Position numbers and translations under genes: made by a program. DNA of 64,000 nucleotides from assembly GCF_036227105.1 (NCBI RefSeq), contig NZ_CP109434.1, positions 2,360,001-2,424,000 on the forward strand, in the 5' to 3' direction. Each line of letters begins with the position of its first letter. Position 1 is the stretch's first letter. Of the stretch, positions 39,299-48,735 are shown one piece after another. This DNA is from Amycolatopsis sp. NBC_01488 (GTDB lineage Bacteria; Actinomycetota; Actinomycetes; Mycobacteriales; Pseudonocardiaceae). The notes under the pieces were generated by a model, which saw only the letters and a list, made by a program, of their open reading frames with translations, was not told the origin of the DNA and ran no database searches.

Positions 39299-39400
39299 CC
39301 AACTTTCAGTGAATTCCGTGGAAGGCTGGACCTGGCCCGCGCGGATCGGTGATACTCCCTAACCTCGGTTCACCGACGTGACCAGGGGGTTGTCCGCGCG

Positions 39401-40738
39401 ATGTCCGCAGAAGCTCCCGACCCGCCGAAGCCGGCGGCCGGGGGCAGCTTCTTCGTGGCGCTGCTGCGGCAGGGCGCTCCCGCGATCGCGACGGCCACCA
39501 GCGAGCTGTCGGACGAGATCGGCGACCCGACCCCGATCCACGCGCTGAAGCGGATCTCGAAGATGGCCGGGCCGATCGACCCGGCCCACCGAGACGGCCT
39601 GCTGCTGCGCGCCACCCGGTACGTCGTGCTCATCCCGCTGGCCTTCCGGCTGCTCGCGGTGCCCGGCGAGTTCGGCGTCTACGCGCTCCGGCACGGCACG
39701 ACCGGGCTGCTGCCGGTCGGGCTGTTCACCCTGCTCTCGGTCGCGGTGAACGTGATCGGCTTCCGCTGGATGTTCCGCTCGGCGCCGTTCCGCGGCCGGG
39801 ACGCGGGGAAGCTGCTGGCCGTCGACCTGGTCTTCACCGTGCTCTCGCCGCTGGTGCTCGCGCTGACCGTGCCGACCGAGGCGTACTTCGACGCGCTGGC
39901 GGTGAGCAGCGTCCACCTCCTCGGCGAGGCCGGGTTGCTGACGCTCGCGGTCGGCGTCCCGAGCGGGCTCGTGTTCGGGCTGGTGAGCTTCCCGTTGCGG
40001 ATGCTCGCGAACCTGGTCAACACCGGCGAGGTCCACGTCGGCGCCGCGTTCTCCACCTCCTCGGCGCTGCTGGCCGAGCTGTTCCTGGCCGCCGCCGCGC
40101 TGGTGCTGACCGGGCTCGGCACCCGGCTGGCCCTGGCCTACGGCACCCGCAACGGCCGGCTGGCCGAACGCGCCCAGCAGCACCGGATGCTGCACGACAC
40201 CGTGCTGCAGACGCTCGAGGCGATGGCGCTGTCCGGCACGTCGAACGCCGAAGAGCGGCTGGTCGAGATCCAGCGGCTCGCCCGCGCGCAGGCCATGGAG
40301 ATCCGGCACACGATCGAGACGGCGGCGTCCGACCGGGCCGAAGCCGGCGCCCGGCCGCTGGGCGAGAAGCTCGCCGCGCTCGCCGCCGAGATGGCGCGCG
40401 ACGGCCTGCGCGCCCAGCTCGTGGTGGCCGAGCTGGACGACGACACGCTGTCGGAGGTCCGGCAGATCGCCATCCGCGACGCCGTGCGCGAGGCGCTGCG
40501 GAACACGATGAAGCACTCCGGCACCGACCGGGTCGTGGTGCGCGTCGAGGAGCGCGAAGGCGGGATCGCGGTGATCACGCGCGACCACGGCAGCGGCTTC
40601 AGCGCGGCCGATCATCCGGCCGGCTTCGGCATCAGCGAGTCGATCACCGCGCGGCTCGCCGAGGTCGGCGGAACGTCGCTGGTCGAGTCGGGACTCGCCG
40701 GGGGCGGCACTCGGGTGACGTTGTGGGTACCGTTCTGA
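39401..40738 (+). CDS. Membrane sensor histidine kinase, NarL/HisKA_3 type (orphan)
   Basis: 445 residues. After a ~70-residue cytoplasmic start, five or six membrane helices span roughly residues 72-250 (for example YVVLIPLAFRLLAVPGEF and LLAVDLVFTVLSPLVLALTV). The dimerisation helix QQHRMLHDTVLQTLEAM carries the phospho-accepting His, and the ATPase part has RDAVREALRNTMKHSGTDRV (N box) and GSGF with ADHPAGFGISESI (G boxes). No response regulator is adjacent. It may work with a distant partner. Confidence 0.85.
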   Translation: MSAEAPDPPKPAAGGSFFVALLRQGAPAIATATSELSDEIGDPTPIHALKRISKMAGPIDPAHRDGLLLRATRYVVLIPLAFRLLAVPGEFGVYALRHGTTGLLPVGLFTLLSVAVNVIGFRWMFRSAPFRGRDAGKLLAVDLVFTVLSPLVLALTVPTEAYFDALAVSSVHLLGEAGLLTLAVGVPSGLVFGLVSFPLRMLANLVNTGEVHVGAAFSTSSALLAELFLAAAALVLTGLGTRLALAYGTRNGRLAERAQQHRMLHDTVLQTLEAMALSGTSNAEERLVEIQRLARAQAMEIRHTIETAASDRAEAGARPLGEKLAALAAEMARDGLRAQLVVAELDDDTLSEVRQIAIRDAVREALRNTMKHSGTDRVVVRVEEREGGIAVITRDHGSGFSAADHPAGFGISESITARLAEVGGTSLVESGLAGGGTRVTLWVPF

Positions 40739-40850
40739 TATCCCCAGGTTACTGATCCGGCCGAAAGCAGGCGGACACGGATCGCGGCTGATGCGCGGCA
40801 AAGACCCGTTCCGCCGTGGCTGTCGGTCGGATCAGTACCATCGGCACAGT

Positions 40851-41693
40851 ATGACCTCGATCGAGCTGCTCGCCGACGCCCTCGCCGCCTACCGCTCCGG
40901 TGACCGCGAGCAGGCCGCCGAACTCGCCCGCCGGGCCGGCTCGCCGCTGGCCGGCGAACTGCGGATCCACCTGGCCGGCGACAGCGCCGCTCCGGTGTAC
41001 GACCAGCCGGAGGCGTTCACGGCGTTCATCCGCGGCGGCGGCAACGTCGAGCTGTACCGGGCGCTGAGCGCCGCCCTCGCCGTTCGCTACGACGACGCGA
41101 AGCCGGAATCACTGCTCGACCTGGGCTGCGGTGACGGCCTGGCCGTCGTGCCCGCGCTGGAGCAGGCGTCGCACACGCCCGCGCGGATCGACCTGGTCGA
41201 GCCGTCGGCCGCGTTGCTCGACGACGTCCGTGAGCGGGTGCCGTCGGCGCAGTGCTGGCAGTCGACCGCCCAGGACTTCCTCGCTCGGGACGACCTCGGC
41301 TGGGACTTCGTCCAGTCGACGTTCGCGCTGCAGTCCATCGAGCCGGAGCAGCGCGCCGACGTGCTGCGCGCCCTGCAGCCGCGCACCGGGACGCTCGTGC
41401 TCGCCGAGTTCGACGTCCCCGAGTACGTCGAAGGGTCGACGGACCACCTTCGCTCGCTGGTCGAACGCTACGAGCGTGGCGTCGCCGAGTACGGCGCGGA
41501 CGCGTCGCTGGTCGCGCAGGGCTTCCTGCTGCCGGTCCTGCTCGGGATCGTCTCCGGGCAGGAGCGGACGAACTGGGAGCACCCGGCCGCGATCTGGGCC
41601 GGGCAGCTGAAGACGGCGGGCTTCACCGACGTCGACGTCGAGCCGCTCGCCGACTACTGGTGGTCGCCCGCCGTCCTGATCACAGCCTGCTGA
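40851..41693 (+). CDS. SAM-dependent methyltransferase
   Basis: 280 residues from the ATG at 40851; an in-frame start at 40791 adds an unconserved basic leader. A helical N-terminus precedes the class I motif LLDLGCGDGLAVVPALEQ at about residue 87, followed by ARIDLVEPSAALLDDVRERV, and motif-IV-like DFVQSTFALQSIEPEQR. The acceptor is unknown. Its 3' end overlaps the convergent TNT-like gene by 14 bp. Confidence 0.85.
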   Translation: MTSIELLADALAAYRSGDREQAAELARRAGSPLAGELRIHLAGDSAAPVYDQPEAFTAFIRGGGNVELYRALSAALAVRYDDAKPESLLDLGCGDGLAVVPALEQASHTPARIDLVEPSAALLDDVRERVPSAQCWQSTAQDFLARDDLGWDFVQSTFALQSIEPEQRADVLRALQPRTGTLVLAEFDVPEYVEGSTDHLRSLVERYERGVAEYGADASLVAQGFLLPVLLGIVSGQERTNWEHPAAIWAGQLKTAGFTDVDVEPLADYWWSPAVLITAC

Positions 41694-43596
41694 GCGCGCC
41701 CGTCTCGAGGTGCTGGGCCAGCGGCCGCGGCAGCAGGTAGGCGATCGCGCCGCCCGGCATCCCGCTCCACGGCGCCGTCACGCCGGTCAGCACCCGCAAC
41801 GAGCGCTGCACACGATAGAGCCGCTTCTCGCGTTCGCGTTCGAACGCCAGCGACGTCTCGACGAACCGCGAGCCCTCGGCGTGCACCAGGTTGCCGGTCT
41901 CGGGGCCGAACCGGACGACCGTCGTGCCCGGGCCGACCACGATCAGGCGCTTGCCGCGGTAGAAGTTCAACGGCGGCTCGCCGCGCATCGGCAGGATCGG
42001 CCAGTCGGCGGGCTGGTCGGACTCCTCGGCTTTCTGCGGCGGTAGCGGCGGCAGCATCAGCAGGACGCCGAGGAGGAACCGGGCCGCGTCCCCGAGCGAG
42101 CCGAACGCCACCGGCTCGTCGGCTGGCGGCCGCGAGACCTCCCAGCCGTTCTCGGCGCGGCGCAGCGTCCAGACGCCCTCGGCCGGGACCTCCTTCGCGC
42201 CGATCCGGTAGGCCGCGGGCGGCACGCCGTGCTCGGTGAGCCGCTGCTGGAGCAGCTCCAGCGTCTCCGCACCCCGCAGGTTCCGCACCTCTTCGCCGCG
42301 CGCGACGCGGACGAGCGCCCGCTCGTCCGACAGGTCGGCGGACGTCTGCGGCGGCCGTGGCTGGCCGAGGACCTCGGCCTCCGCCGTCGCGCGGACGAGA
42401 TCGCCGACGAACGGCAGGCGGAATCCCGCCGCCCGGATGTGCTCGACCAGCTCCGGCTCCGGCGGCACGCCGTACTTGCGCAGGTAGTGCGGCACGGCGG
42501 CGGGCCAGATCCAGGTGCCGTCGGTGTGGAACGCGTTCGGCACGTCCGGCTTCGCACCCGGCGCGCCGAAGATGTCCGGCAGCGGCGCAGGCCGGTGCAG
42601 CGCGACCGGCGCCCGGAACAGGTAGTCGAGCACCCCGCGGACCTGGTCCGGCGGCACCGGCGGCCGGTTGACCACCGGTCGCTCGCCCTCGGCGTGTGAG
42701 TCCACGGCCCTGGCGAGCCGGAACACGACGTCCAGCGGCAGGCCGGCCTTCGCGGTCAGCCACGCCGGCTGGTGCTTCGGCGACCGCGGGAACGACGCCA
42801 GCTCCAGCTCGTAGGCCGCGGTCGACGGACGGCCGCCGTCGTTGGGCGGCACCCGCCAGTCCGGCTCGCGGTCGGCGTCGAAGTCGAAGTCGAACTGCGA
42901 CGCCGAGTCGAGCGTGAAGGTGCCCTGGAACCAGGTGCCGACCTCGGGCTGGAACATCGCCGCGCGCAGCCGCGCGAAGAGCCCGCCGAGCTTCGGGGCC
43001 GCGGGCAGCGAGACCGACACCGGGCCGTCCTCGTCGCCGACCGCGCGGACCTCGATCTCGGAGTAGTCGCCGACCTGCCGGAACTGCGCGCCGACGCGGG
43101 TCCAGCCGCCGGGCACCGTGTGCAGCAGCGTCCGGCCGATCGCGCGCAGCAGCGCGTTCTGGTCGCCGGTGCCCGGCTGGGGCCGCGCGTCCGGCGTGTC
43201 GGTGAAGTCCTGCCGCGTCTGCCACAGCGCCGTGACGTCCTTGGCGGGCACCATGACCGAGAAGTCGGTCAGGCCCAGCTGCGCCGCGCGGGCGGCGTCG
43301 TCCCGGACCCAGCGCAGGGTGAGCTCCGGCCGCGCGCCCGGCGCGACCTCGAAGATCTCGTCGTCGTACGCGCAGAAGGTGCGCAGCGTGAACGTCGACG
43401 GCACCTCGCTCGCCGGCACGACCTTGGCCGGCCGGTCTTCGAACTCCTTGTCGAAGCCCTCCGGCGCCTCTTCGTCCGGCAGCACGGACAGCAGCACGGT
43501 GCCGTCCGTGGTCGAACGTTGCGCGCGGAACGTCCCCTCGCCCCACGCCGCGTACAGGCCGTCCGGGCGTTCGGACACCTCAACCCGGTAACGCAC
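41680..43596 (-). CDS. TNT-fold protein with shared N-terminal domains, last gene of the toxin operon
   Basis: 638 residues from a GTG at 43596. The C-terminal ~110 residues read like the TNT (tuberculosis necrotizing toxin) fold: EPPLNFYRGKRLIVVGPGTT, VVRFGPETGNLVH and LTGVTAPWSGMPGGAIAYLL. The Gln of the GGGxQ-type segment in active TNT is Ala here. The middle part (FHTDGTWIWPAAVPHYLRKY, VEHIRAAGFRLPFVGDLVRA) and the FQGTF.L...FDFDFD unit are shared with the protein at 48736-50151, its paralogue. It may be an inactive or altered NAD glycohydrolase, a decoy, or an antitoxin-side protein. No immunity partner of the known TNT type (IFT) is visible. Confidence 0.7.
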   Translation of the reverse strand: MRYRVEVSERPDGLYAAWGEGTFRAQRSTTDGTVLLSVLPDEEAPEGFDKEFEDRPAKVVPASEVPSTFTLRTFCAYDDEIFEVAPGARPELTLRWVRDDAARAAQLGLTDFSVMVPAKDVTALWQTRQDFTDTPDARPQPGTGDQNALLRAIGRTLLHTVPGGWTRVGAQFRQVGDYSEIEVRAVGDEDGPVSVSLPAAPKLGGLFARLRAAMFQPEVGTWFQGTFTLDSASQFDFDFDADREPDWRVPPNDGGRPSTAAYELELASFPRSPKHQPAWLTAKAGLPLDVVFRLARAVDSHAEGERPVVNRPPVPPDQVRGVLDYLFRAPVALHRPAPLPDIFGAPGAKPDVPNAFHTDGTWIWPAAVPHYLRKYGVPPEPELVEHIRAAGFRLPFVGDLVRATAEAEVLGQPRPPQTSADLSDERALVRVARGEEVRNLRGAETLELLQQRLTEHGVPPAAYRIGAKEVPAEGVWTLRRAENGWEVSRPPADEPVAFGSLGDAARFLLGVLLMLPPLPPQKAEESDQPADWPILPMRGEPPLNFYRGKRLIVVGPGTTVVRFGPETGNLVHAEGSRFVETSLAFEREREKRLYRVQRSLRVLTGVTAPWSGMPGGAIAYLLPRPLAQHLETGALSRL

Positions 43597-43631
43597 GTTT
43601 GTCCTCCCCGTCCCCAGTGACACCGCGAAAT

Positions 43632-46475
43632 CTAGTCGACCGGGTACCGAGCGAACCACCGGTCGTCACCCGGCGCATCCGGGCCGAACTCGGTGAGGGC
43701 GTCGTCCGCCAGGCCGACGATGACATCGCGGAGCTCCAGCTGCTCCAGCCAGCTTCCCCGCAGGGCTTCTTCGCCGTACATCGCGCCGACGAGGTTGCCG
43801 CAGACCGAGCCGGTCGAGTCGCTGTCCCCGCTGTGGTTGACCGCCGCCAGCAATGCCGTGTCGGCGTCGGTGGTGGTCAGCGCGACGTACACGGACATCG
43901 ACAACGCGGTCTCGCCGACGTTGCCCTGCCCGAGCGTTTCCAGCTTCTCCGGTGTCGGCGGTCCTTGTTCCGCCAGTGCCAGAGCCGCGTCGAGCGCCGC
44001 GCTCTGCTCTTCGTGACCCGGGTGTTTCACGAGTTCGTCCCGTGCGGCCGCGAGGGCGTCGAGCAGCGGTTTCCCGTGCAGCAGCCCGTGGACGAGCACC
44101 GCGAAGCAGCCCGAGGACAAATACCCGCTCGGGTGACCGTGGGTCAGCGCGGCACTCTCGGCACCGAGCCGGAACACCTCGGCGAGGTCGTCGGACCACA
44201 GCGCGACCGGCGCCGCGCGCATCACGCCGCCGCAGCCCTTCGAGTTGTTCACGGGACGTTCGATCGTGCCTCGGACGCCCGAGCGGCCGTACGCCTCCAG
44301 CTCGCCGAAGCAGGTCAGCCCGGGCGCGCGCCGGCTGAACAGCTCCTGGTGGGTGACCAGCCAGCCGTCCGGCGCTGGGACGTCGGACTGCGGCCCGCGC
44401 GCCCGGTCCCACGCGACGCCCTGCGTGTGCAGCCAGCGCTGGTAGGCCTGCTGCAGCGAGTGCACGACGTCCGCCGAGCCGGTCCGCCGCCGCTGGGCGT
44501 GCGCGCGGATCAGCCCTTCGAGCGTGAAGAGCGTCATCTGCGTGTCGTCGGTGATCCGGCCGACGCCGCCGTACGCCGGAATGAAGTCGGTGATGCCTTC
44601 CGGCCCGGCGATCTCGCGGATCCGGTCGATCGAGTCGAACTCGGTCTTCGCGCCCAGCGCGTCGCCGATCGCGCCGGCCAGCAGGCTCCCCCGCAGTCGT
44701 GAGCGCAAGTCCGGTCCCTTCGGTTTAGCGGTGAAGCGGCCGCTCGGATAGCGCCGCTCCCAGCGGGCGTGCTCCGCGGTCTCCGTCTGGAGGCCGTTGC
44801 GGTTGAAGTACCAGAAGACGTCGCTGGCGACGTCGTCGAGCAGGCCGAGGTCGGGCAGCTTGGTGACCCAGGGCAGGCCGGGCACGCCGACCCGGGCGCC
44901 GATCAGGGCCCCGGCGAGCGCACCCGCGACCGGGCCGGACCACGCGGCGAGCGTGATCGCCGCTGCCGGGTCGTGGCCGCGCTTGGCCGCGGCGAACAGC
45001 GCGCGGCCGAGCACCGACCGGACGCTCCGGCCGTCGCCGATGCTCTCCAGTTGCGTGACGTCGTCGGCGTCACGGTCTTCGCGCAGCGCCAGCGTCGAGG
45101 TCGCCAGGTCGCCGCCGATCTCCCGCAGCCGCAGGTGGACGGGCAGCGCGAACGCGTCCCGGGTCAGCAGGGCCTGGAACAGCGAGATCAGCAGTTCGAC
45201 GCCTTCGGTGACCTCCGCGTCGGCCGCGCTGCCGGTGAGTTCGCGGGCGATGTCCTTCGCGTACCGCTCGGCGTCGACGCCGTCGATGCCCACCGCACTC
45301 GCCGGTGTCGCGGCCAAGGCCGTGGCCAGCAGCGCGGAGAACTCGGCGGGCGCGGGGCCCGCGTGCCGGGTCGCGACGGCCAGCCAGCCGACCGGGTCCG
45401 GCTCGGGCAGCGTGGCCGGCACCTCGCCGGTCGGCACCGGTGGCAGTCCGCGCAGCACGATGTCGGTGTGGAACAGCAGGTGCCGGGTCAGGCCGCCCAG
45501 CGGCAGCGAATCCGTGGCGCCCCCGCCCAGCGCGTCTCCGATCGCGAAGCCCACGTACGCGCCGACGATCCGGTGCCACGCGAAGCGCGCGGCGACCGTG
45601 CCGAAGGCGGAGAACTTCCCGAACGTCCACGGCACCGGCCGCGGCCGCGCGTCCTCGTCGACGTGCGCGATCAGGCCGTGCGCACCGAGGTCGGCGGGCC
45701 ACTGCGGCTCCTGGCCGGCCCGCCGCCGGACGCCGTTGCGGTACTGCCAGGCGAACCCGCGCAGGTACCGGACGCAGTCCTCGGGCGGCAGCTCGAAGTG
45801 GTGGTCGCGAGCGTGGTCGACGGCGTACCGCAAGTGCCGTGCCAGCAGGTCGGGTGGCTCGACGCCGAATTCCGCGACGAGCGCGGGCAGCGCCTCGGCG
45901 ACCTCCGGACCGGCTTCGGGCGCGGGCTCGGCGACCTGGGGCCGCCGCTCGCCGGGACCGGCGTCGGCCAGCTCGGCGGCGGTCAGGCTGCGGACGAGCC
46001 CGGTGCCGGGGTCGAGGGTCAGCCCGGTCGACGGCCGGTCGGCCAGCAGCTCGCGAACCGTCACGCGCCACCGGTGCGGGTAGCGCCCGGGCACCTTCGC
46101 CGACGAGCTGTAGGCGATGACCTCTTGGCCGCTCGGCACCGGGCGGACCAGCGGCTCGCCGGTGCTGAGTGCCGGCACCAGCACTTCGCAGTCGAGCAGC
46201 GCGGTCACGAACTCGGCGCGGCTGATCCAGTTGGCGCCCAGGTAGCCAAGCAGCTTCTCGGCATCGGTCGTGGGCACGGGGAAGCCGCGCCAGACCGGGC
46301 CCGGGCGGTACTGCTCGTTCGCGCGGCGCGGGCCCGTCGGCTCCCCGAACAGCGTGTACTGCGTCCAGCCGCGGATGGCGCGCACCGGGATGCCGAGGCC
46401 GGGAAACGCCTTCTCGTCGAACTCCGGGTCGACGTCGGGCCGCCACTCGACGAAGCCGTCGCCGCTTTCTGTCAT
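43632..46475 (-). CDS. SseB-like domain plus tandem ADP-ribosylglycohydrolase, C-terminal domain intact
   Basis: 947 residues. The ATG at 46475 has GAGG nine bases upstream. An SseB-like domain (about 40-175) is followed by a degenerate ARH copy (GAYVGFAIGDALGGGATDSL; AGALIGARVGVPGLP). The complete ARH domain begins near residue 595: GSLLAGAIGDALG, RITDDTQMT (D643, D644), VNNSKGCGGVMRAAP and VNHSGDSDSTG (D884, D886), the full di-magnesium site. ARH enzymes cut ADP-ribose from modified residues, so it could reverse modification by the ADP-ribosyltransferase domains of the giant protein upstream. Confidence 0.85.
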   Translation of the reverse strand: MTESGDGFVEWRPDVDPEFDEKAFPGLGIPVRAIRGWTQYTLFGEPTGPRRANEQYRPGPVWRGFPVPTTDAEKLLGYLGANWISRAEFVTALLDCEVLVPALSTGEPLVRPVPSGQEVIAYSSSAKVPGRYPHRWRVTVRELLADRPSTGLTLDPGTGLVRSLTAAELADAGPGERRPQVAEPAPEAGPEVAEALPALVAEFGVEPPDLLARHLRYAVDHARDHHFELPPEDCVRYLRGFAWQYRNGVRRRAGQEPQWPADLGAHGLIAHVDEDARPRPVPWTFGKFSAFGTVAARFAWHRIVGAYVGFAIGDALGGGATDSLPLGGLTRHLLFHTDIVLRGLPPVPTGEVPATLPEPDPVGWLAVATRHAGPAPAEFSALLATALAATPASAVGIDGVDAERYAKDIARELTGSAADAEVTEGVELLISLFQALLTRDAFALPVHLRLREIGGDLATSTLALREDRDADDVTQLESIGDGRSVRSVLGRALFAAAKRGHDPAAAITLAAWSGPVAGALAGALIGARVGVPGLPWVTKLPDLGLLDDVASDVFWYFNRNGLQTETAEHARWERRYPSGRFTAKPKGPDLRSRLRGSLLAGAIGDALGAKTEFDSIDRIREIAGPEGITDFIPAYGGVGRITDDTQMTLFTLEGLIRAHAQRRRTGSADVVHSLQQAYQRWLHTQGVAWDRARGPQSDVPAPDGWLVTHQELFSRRAPGLTCFGELEAYGRSGVRGTIERPVNNSKGCGGVMRAAPVALWSDDLAEVFRLGAESAALTHGHPSGYLSSGCFAVLVHGLLHGKPLLDALAAARDELVKHPGHEEQSAALDAALALAEQGPPTPEKLETLGQGNVGETALSMSVYVALTTTDADTALLAAVNHSGDSDSTGSVCGNLVGAMYGEEALRGSWLEQLELRDVIVGLADDALTEFGPDAPGDDRWFARYPVD

Positions 46476-46491
46476 TCTCCCCATCCTCGAG

Positions 46492-48735
46492 CTAATGCCG
46501 CGGGTACCGCTCGATCCACTCGTCGCCGAGGGCGCTCAGCGCCGAGTGCCGGTCGAAGTGCCAGTAGGCGTCCGAAGCGACGTTCTCCACCAGGTACCGC
46601 AGCTCCAGCTGGTCGACCCACTTCTGCGGCAGCCCCGGGATGCCGGTGCGCGCGCCTAGCAGGGCACCGGTGATCGCGCCGGTGAGCGCGCTGCGGCCGG
46701 AGTGGTTGATCGCGCGCAGCAGTGCCTGCTCCGGGTAGTTCTCGAAGCCGGACAACGCGGCGAAGGCGCGTCCGAGGACCGAGAGCGTCGTCTTGCCGTC
46801 ACCGATCAGCTCGGGCATCCGCAGGTCGGGCAGCCCGTGCTCGCCGAAGAACGGCACCGACTCGGCGACCATGTCCTTGATCGCCGTCCACTCCGGACCC
46901 TGCTGGTACTGGTTGTCCGGGTTGAGCACTTCGCGGCTGAGGTTCCAGATCGGGAAGCTGAACGCCTCCTTGGTCAGCGCCTGCTCGAACAGCCAGGTCA
47001 GGTAGGTCGCGGCGGCCAGGTCGGGCTCGGTCGGGTGGGTGACGCCCGCCAGGTCGCGCACCGCCTGGCGCGCGCCCCCGCTCAGCCCGCTCCCGGGACC
47101 GGCCATGGTCAGCGCGGCCGGCAGCGCCGGGATCAGCGCGGCCGGGCCGGTCATCGGCGGCGCGCCCCCGGCCTCGGTCGCGAGCTGGTGGTAGGAGTTG
47201 AGTTCTACGTCGTCGGCGTCGCGGCGGGCGTGCAGGTCGGCGACCTGCACGAGCCAGCCGTCGGCGTTCTCCATCGGCGCGCCCTGCGTGCGCAGCCAGC
47301 GCTGCAGCGCTCCGCGGACGACCCCGGGGAAGAGCTGCTCGGCGTCGCGGGACTCCGGCTGCTCGCGGTGCGGGCTGCGGATCGCGGCCTCGGTGTAGAA
47401 CAGCAGCCGCTGCGTCAGCGAGCCGATGCGGCCCGGCTGGTCGAACGCCGGGATCAGGTCGGCGACGCCCTCGATGCCGAACTTCGCGTGGATGTCGTGC
47501 AGCATCATCCGGTCGACCGCGGCGCCGAGCGCTTCGCCGAGGGCGAAGCCGACGTACGCGCCGGTGACGCGCTGCCAGCCGTAGCGGAAGCCGTCGAGGT
47601 CACGCTCGAAGTACTTGCCGAAGGTGTCCAGCCGCGGGGTCGCGCGCCCGGCGTTGTCGTACGCCGGCGCCAGGCCGTTCGCACGCAGGTCGTTGGGCTT
47701 GCTGCGCGGCGGCTCCGGCATCTGCAGCCGCTTGAGCCACGACTCGCCGAGCACGGTCTTCGCGCACTCCTCGGCGGTCAGCTCGTACCCGCGCCGCCGC
47801 GCCTTCTCGGCCGCGAGGAGCGGCGGCTTCACCGGGTCCGGCAGGCCCATCCGCGACGCCGTGTCCTTCGCGACGCGGCTCAGGTCCTCCTCGGCCTCCG
47901 GGCAGCGGCCGTGCACGTCGATGCGCGGCTCGTGCCGCGGGAAGCGCTGGACGATCTGGGCGAGTTCGCCGCTGGAGACGTCCTCGATGGTCGTCGGGCC
48001 GCCGTTGATCACCAGGTTCGGCGGGTGCTCGAACTCCGCCAGCGTCGCGACGTCGACCTTCCACCAGCCGTGCTCGCGGGAGGGCAGGTTCCGGGTCGAG
48101 CTGAACACCTTGAGCTCGTTGCGCTCCTCGGCGAAGTAGAACCGGTCGGTCTTACCGGTCTCCAGGTCGAGCGGGACGAACACCTCGCAGCGGATCAGCC
48201 CGATGAGCAGCAGCTCGCGAGTCAGCCAGCCGACGCTCGCGAACGACAGCAGCGTTTCGAGGGTGTTCTCCGGCTTCGGGTAGCCGCGGCGGATCGGGCC
48301 CGCCTTGTACTCGGGGTTCTCCCGCTCTTCGCCGGTCTGGTTGCCCTCGGCGTCGACCTTGACCCAGCCCGCGACGGCCTGCAGCGGCACGCCCAGCTCA
48401 CCGAGCCCGGCCTTCACGTACTCGGGGTCGACGACCTCGCGCCAGTTCTCCTGGCCGGGGAACGCCACCGGCACCGACAGCCCGCCGGGGTGCGGGTGCG
48501 CCTGCCGCAGCTCGCCGTCCGGCTCGCGGACGACGACCGACGGCGGCGGGAAGATCTCCTTCTCCGGCCGGCCCTCGTCGAGGAACGCGATGGTGTTGTA
48601 GGGCACCGACCAGCCCTCGGGGATGCGCAGCACCTTCTCGGTGTCCACCCGGAGCCCGGCAGGACCGGAGACGTCCGGACCGTGCACCGCGCGCAGCCAC
48701 TGGCCGACCTTGGCAATCGCTTCCGCCGCTTCCAC
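46492..48735 (-). CDS. YrhB/Imm35-like, SseB-like and catalytically broken ARH domain protein
   Basis: 747 residues from a GTG that directly abuts the stop of the preceding gene (TAG-GTG). Residues 1 to about 85 resemble the YrhB/Immunity-35 fold (VGQWLRAVHG, PYNTIAFLDEG). An SseB-like unit follows (TLETLLSFASVGWLTRELL). The C-terminal ~370 residues are an ARH fold with lost metal ligands: GDALG is GEALG, TDDTQ is GSLTQ, and HSGDSDSTG is HSGRSALTG. Fold-defining parts such as GALLGARTGIPGLPQKWVDQ remain. I infer a binding or immunity role rather than hydrolysis. Confidence 0.78.
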   Translation of the reverse strand: MEAAEAIAKVGQWLRAVHGPDVSGPAGLRVDTEKVLRIPEGWSVPYNTIAFLDEGRPEKEIFPPPSVVVREPDGELRQAHPHPGGLSVPVAFPGQENWREVVDPEYVKAGLGELGVPLQAVAGWVKVDAEGNQTGEERENPEYKAGPIRRGYPKPENTLETLLSFASVGWLTRELLLIGLIRCEVFVPLDLETGKTDRFYFAEERNELKVFSSTRNLPSREHGWWKVDVATLAEFEHPPNLVINGGPTTIEDVSSGELAQIVQRFPRHEPRIDVHGRCPEAEEDLSRVAKDTASRMGLPDPVKPPLLAAEKARRRGYELTAEECAKTVLGESWLKRLQMPEPPRSKPNDLRANGLAPAYDNAGRATPRLDTFGKYFERDLDGFRYGWQRVTGAYVGFALGEALGAAVDRMMLHDIHAKFGIEGVADLIPAFDQPGRIGSLTQRLLFYTEAAIRSPHREQPESRDAEQLFPGVVRGALQRWLRTQGAPMENADGWLVQVADLHARRDADDVELNSYHQLATEAGGAPPMTGPAALIPALPAALTMAGPGSGLSGGARQAVRDLAGVTHPTEPDLAAATYLTWLFEQALTKEAFSFPIWNLSREVLNPDNQYQQGPEWTAIKDMVAESVPFFGEHGLPDLRMPELIGDGKTTLSVLGRAFAALSGFENYPEQALLRAINHSGRSALTGAITGALLGARTGIPGLPQKWVDQLELRYLVENVASDAYWHFDRHSALSALGDEWIERYPRH

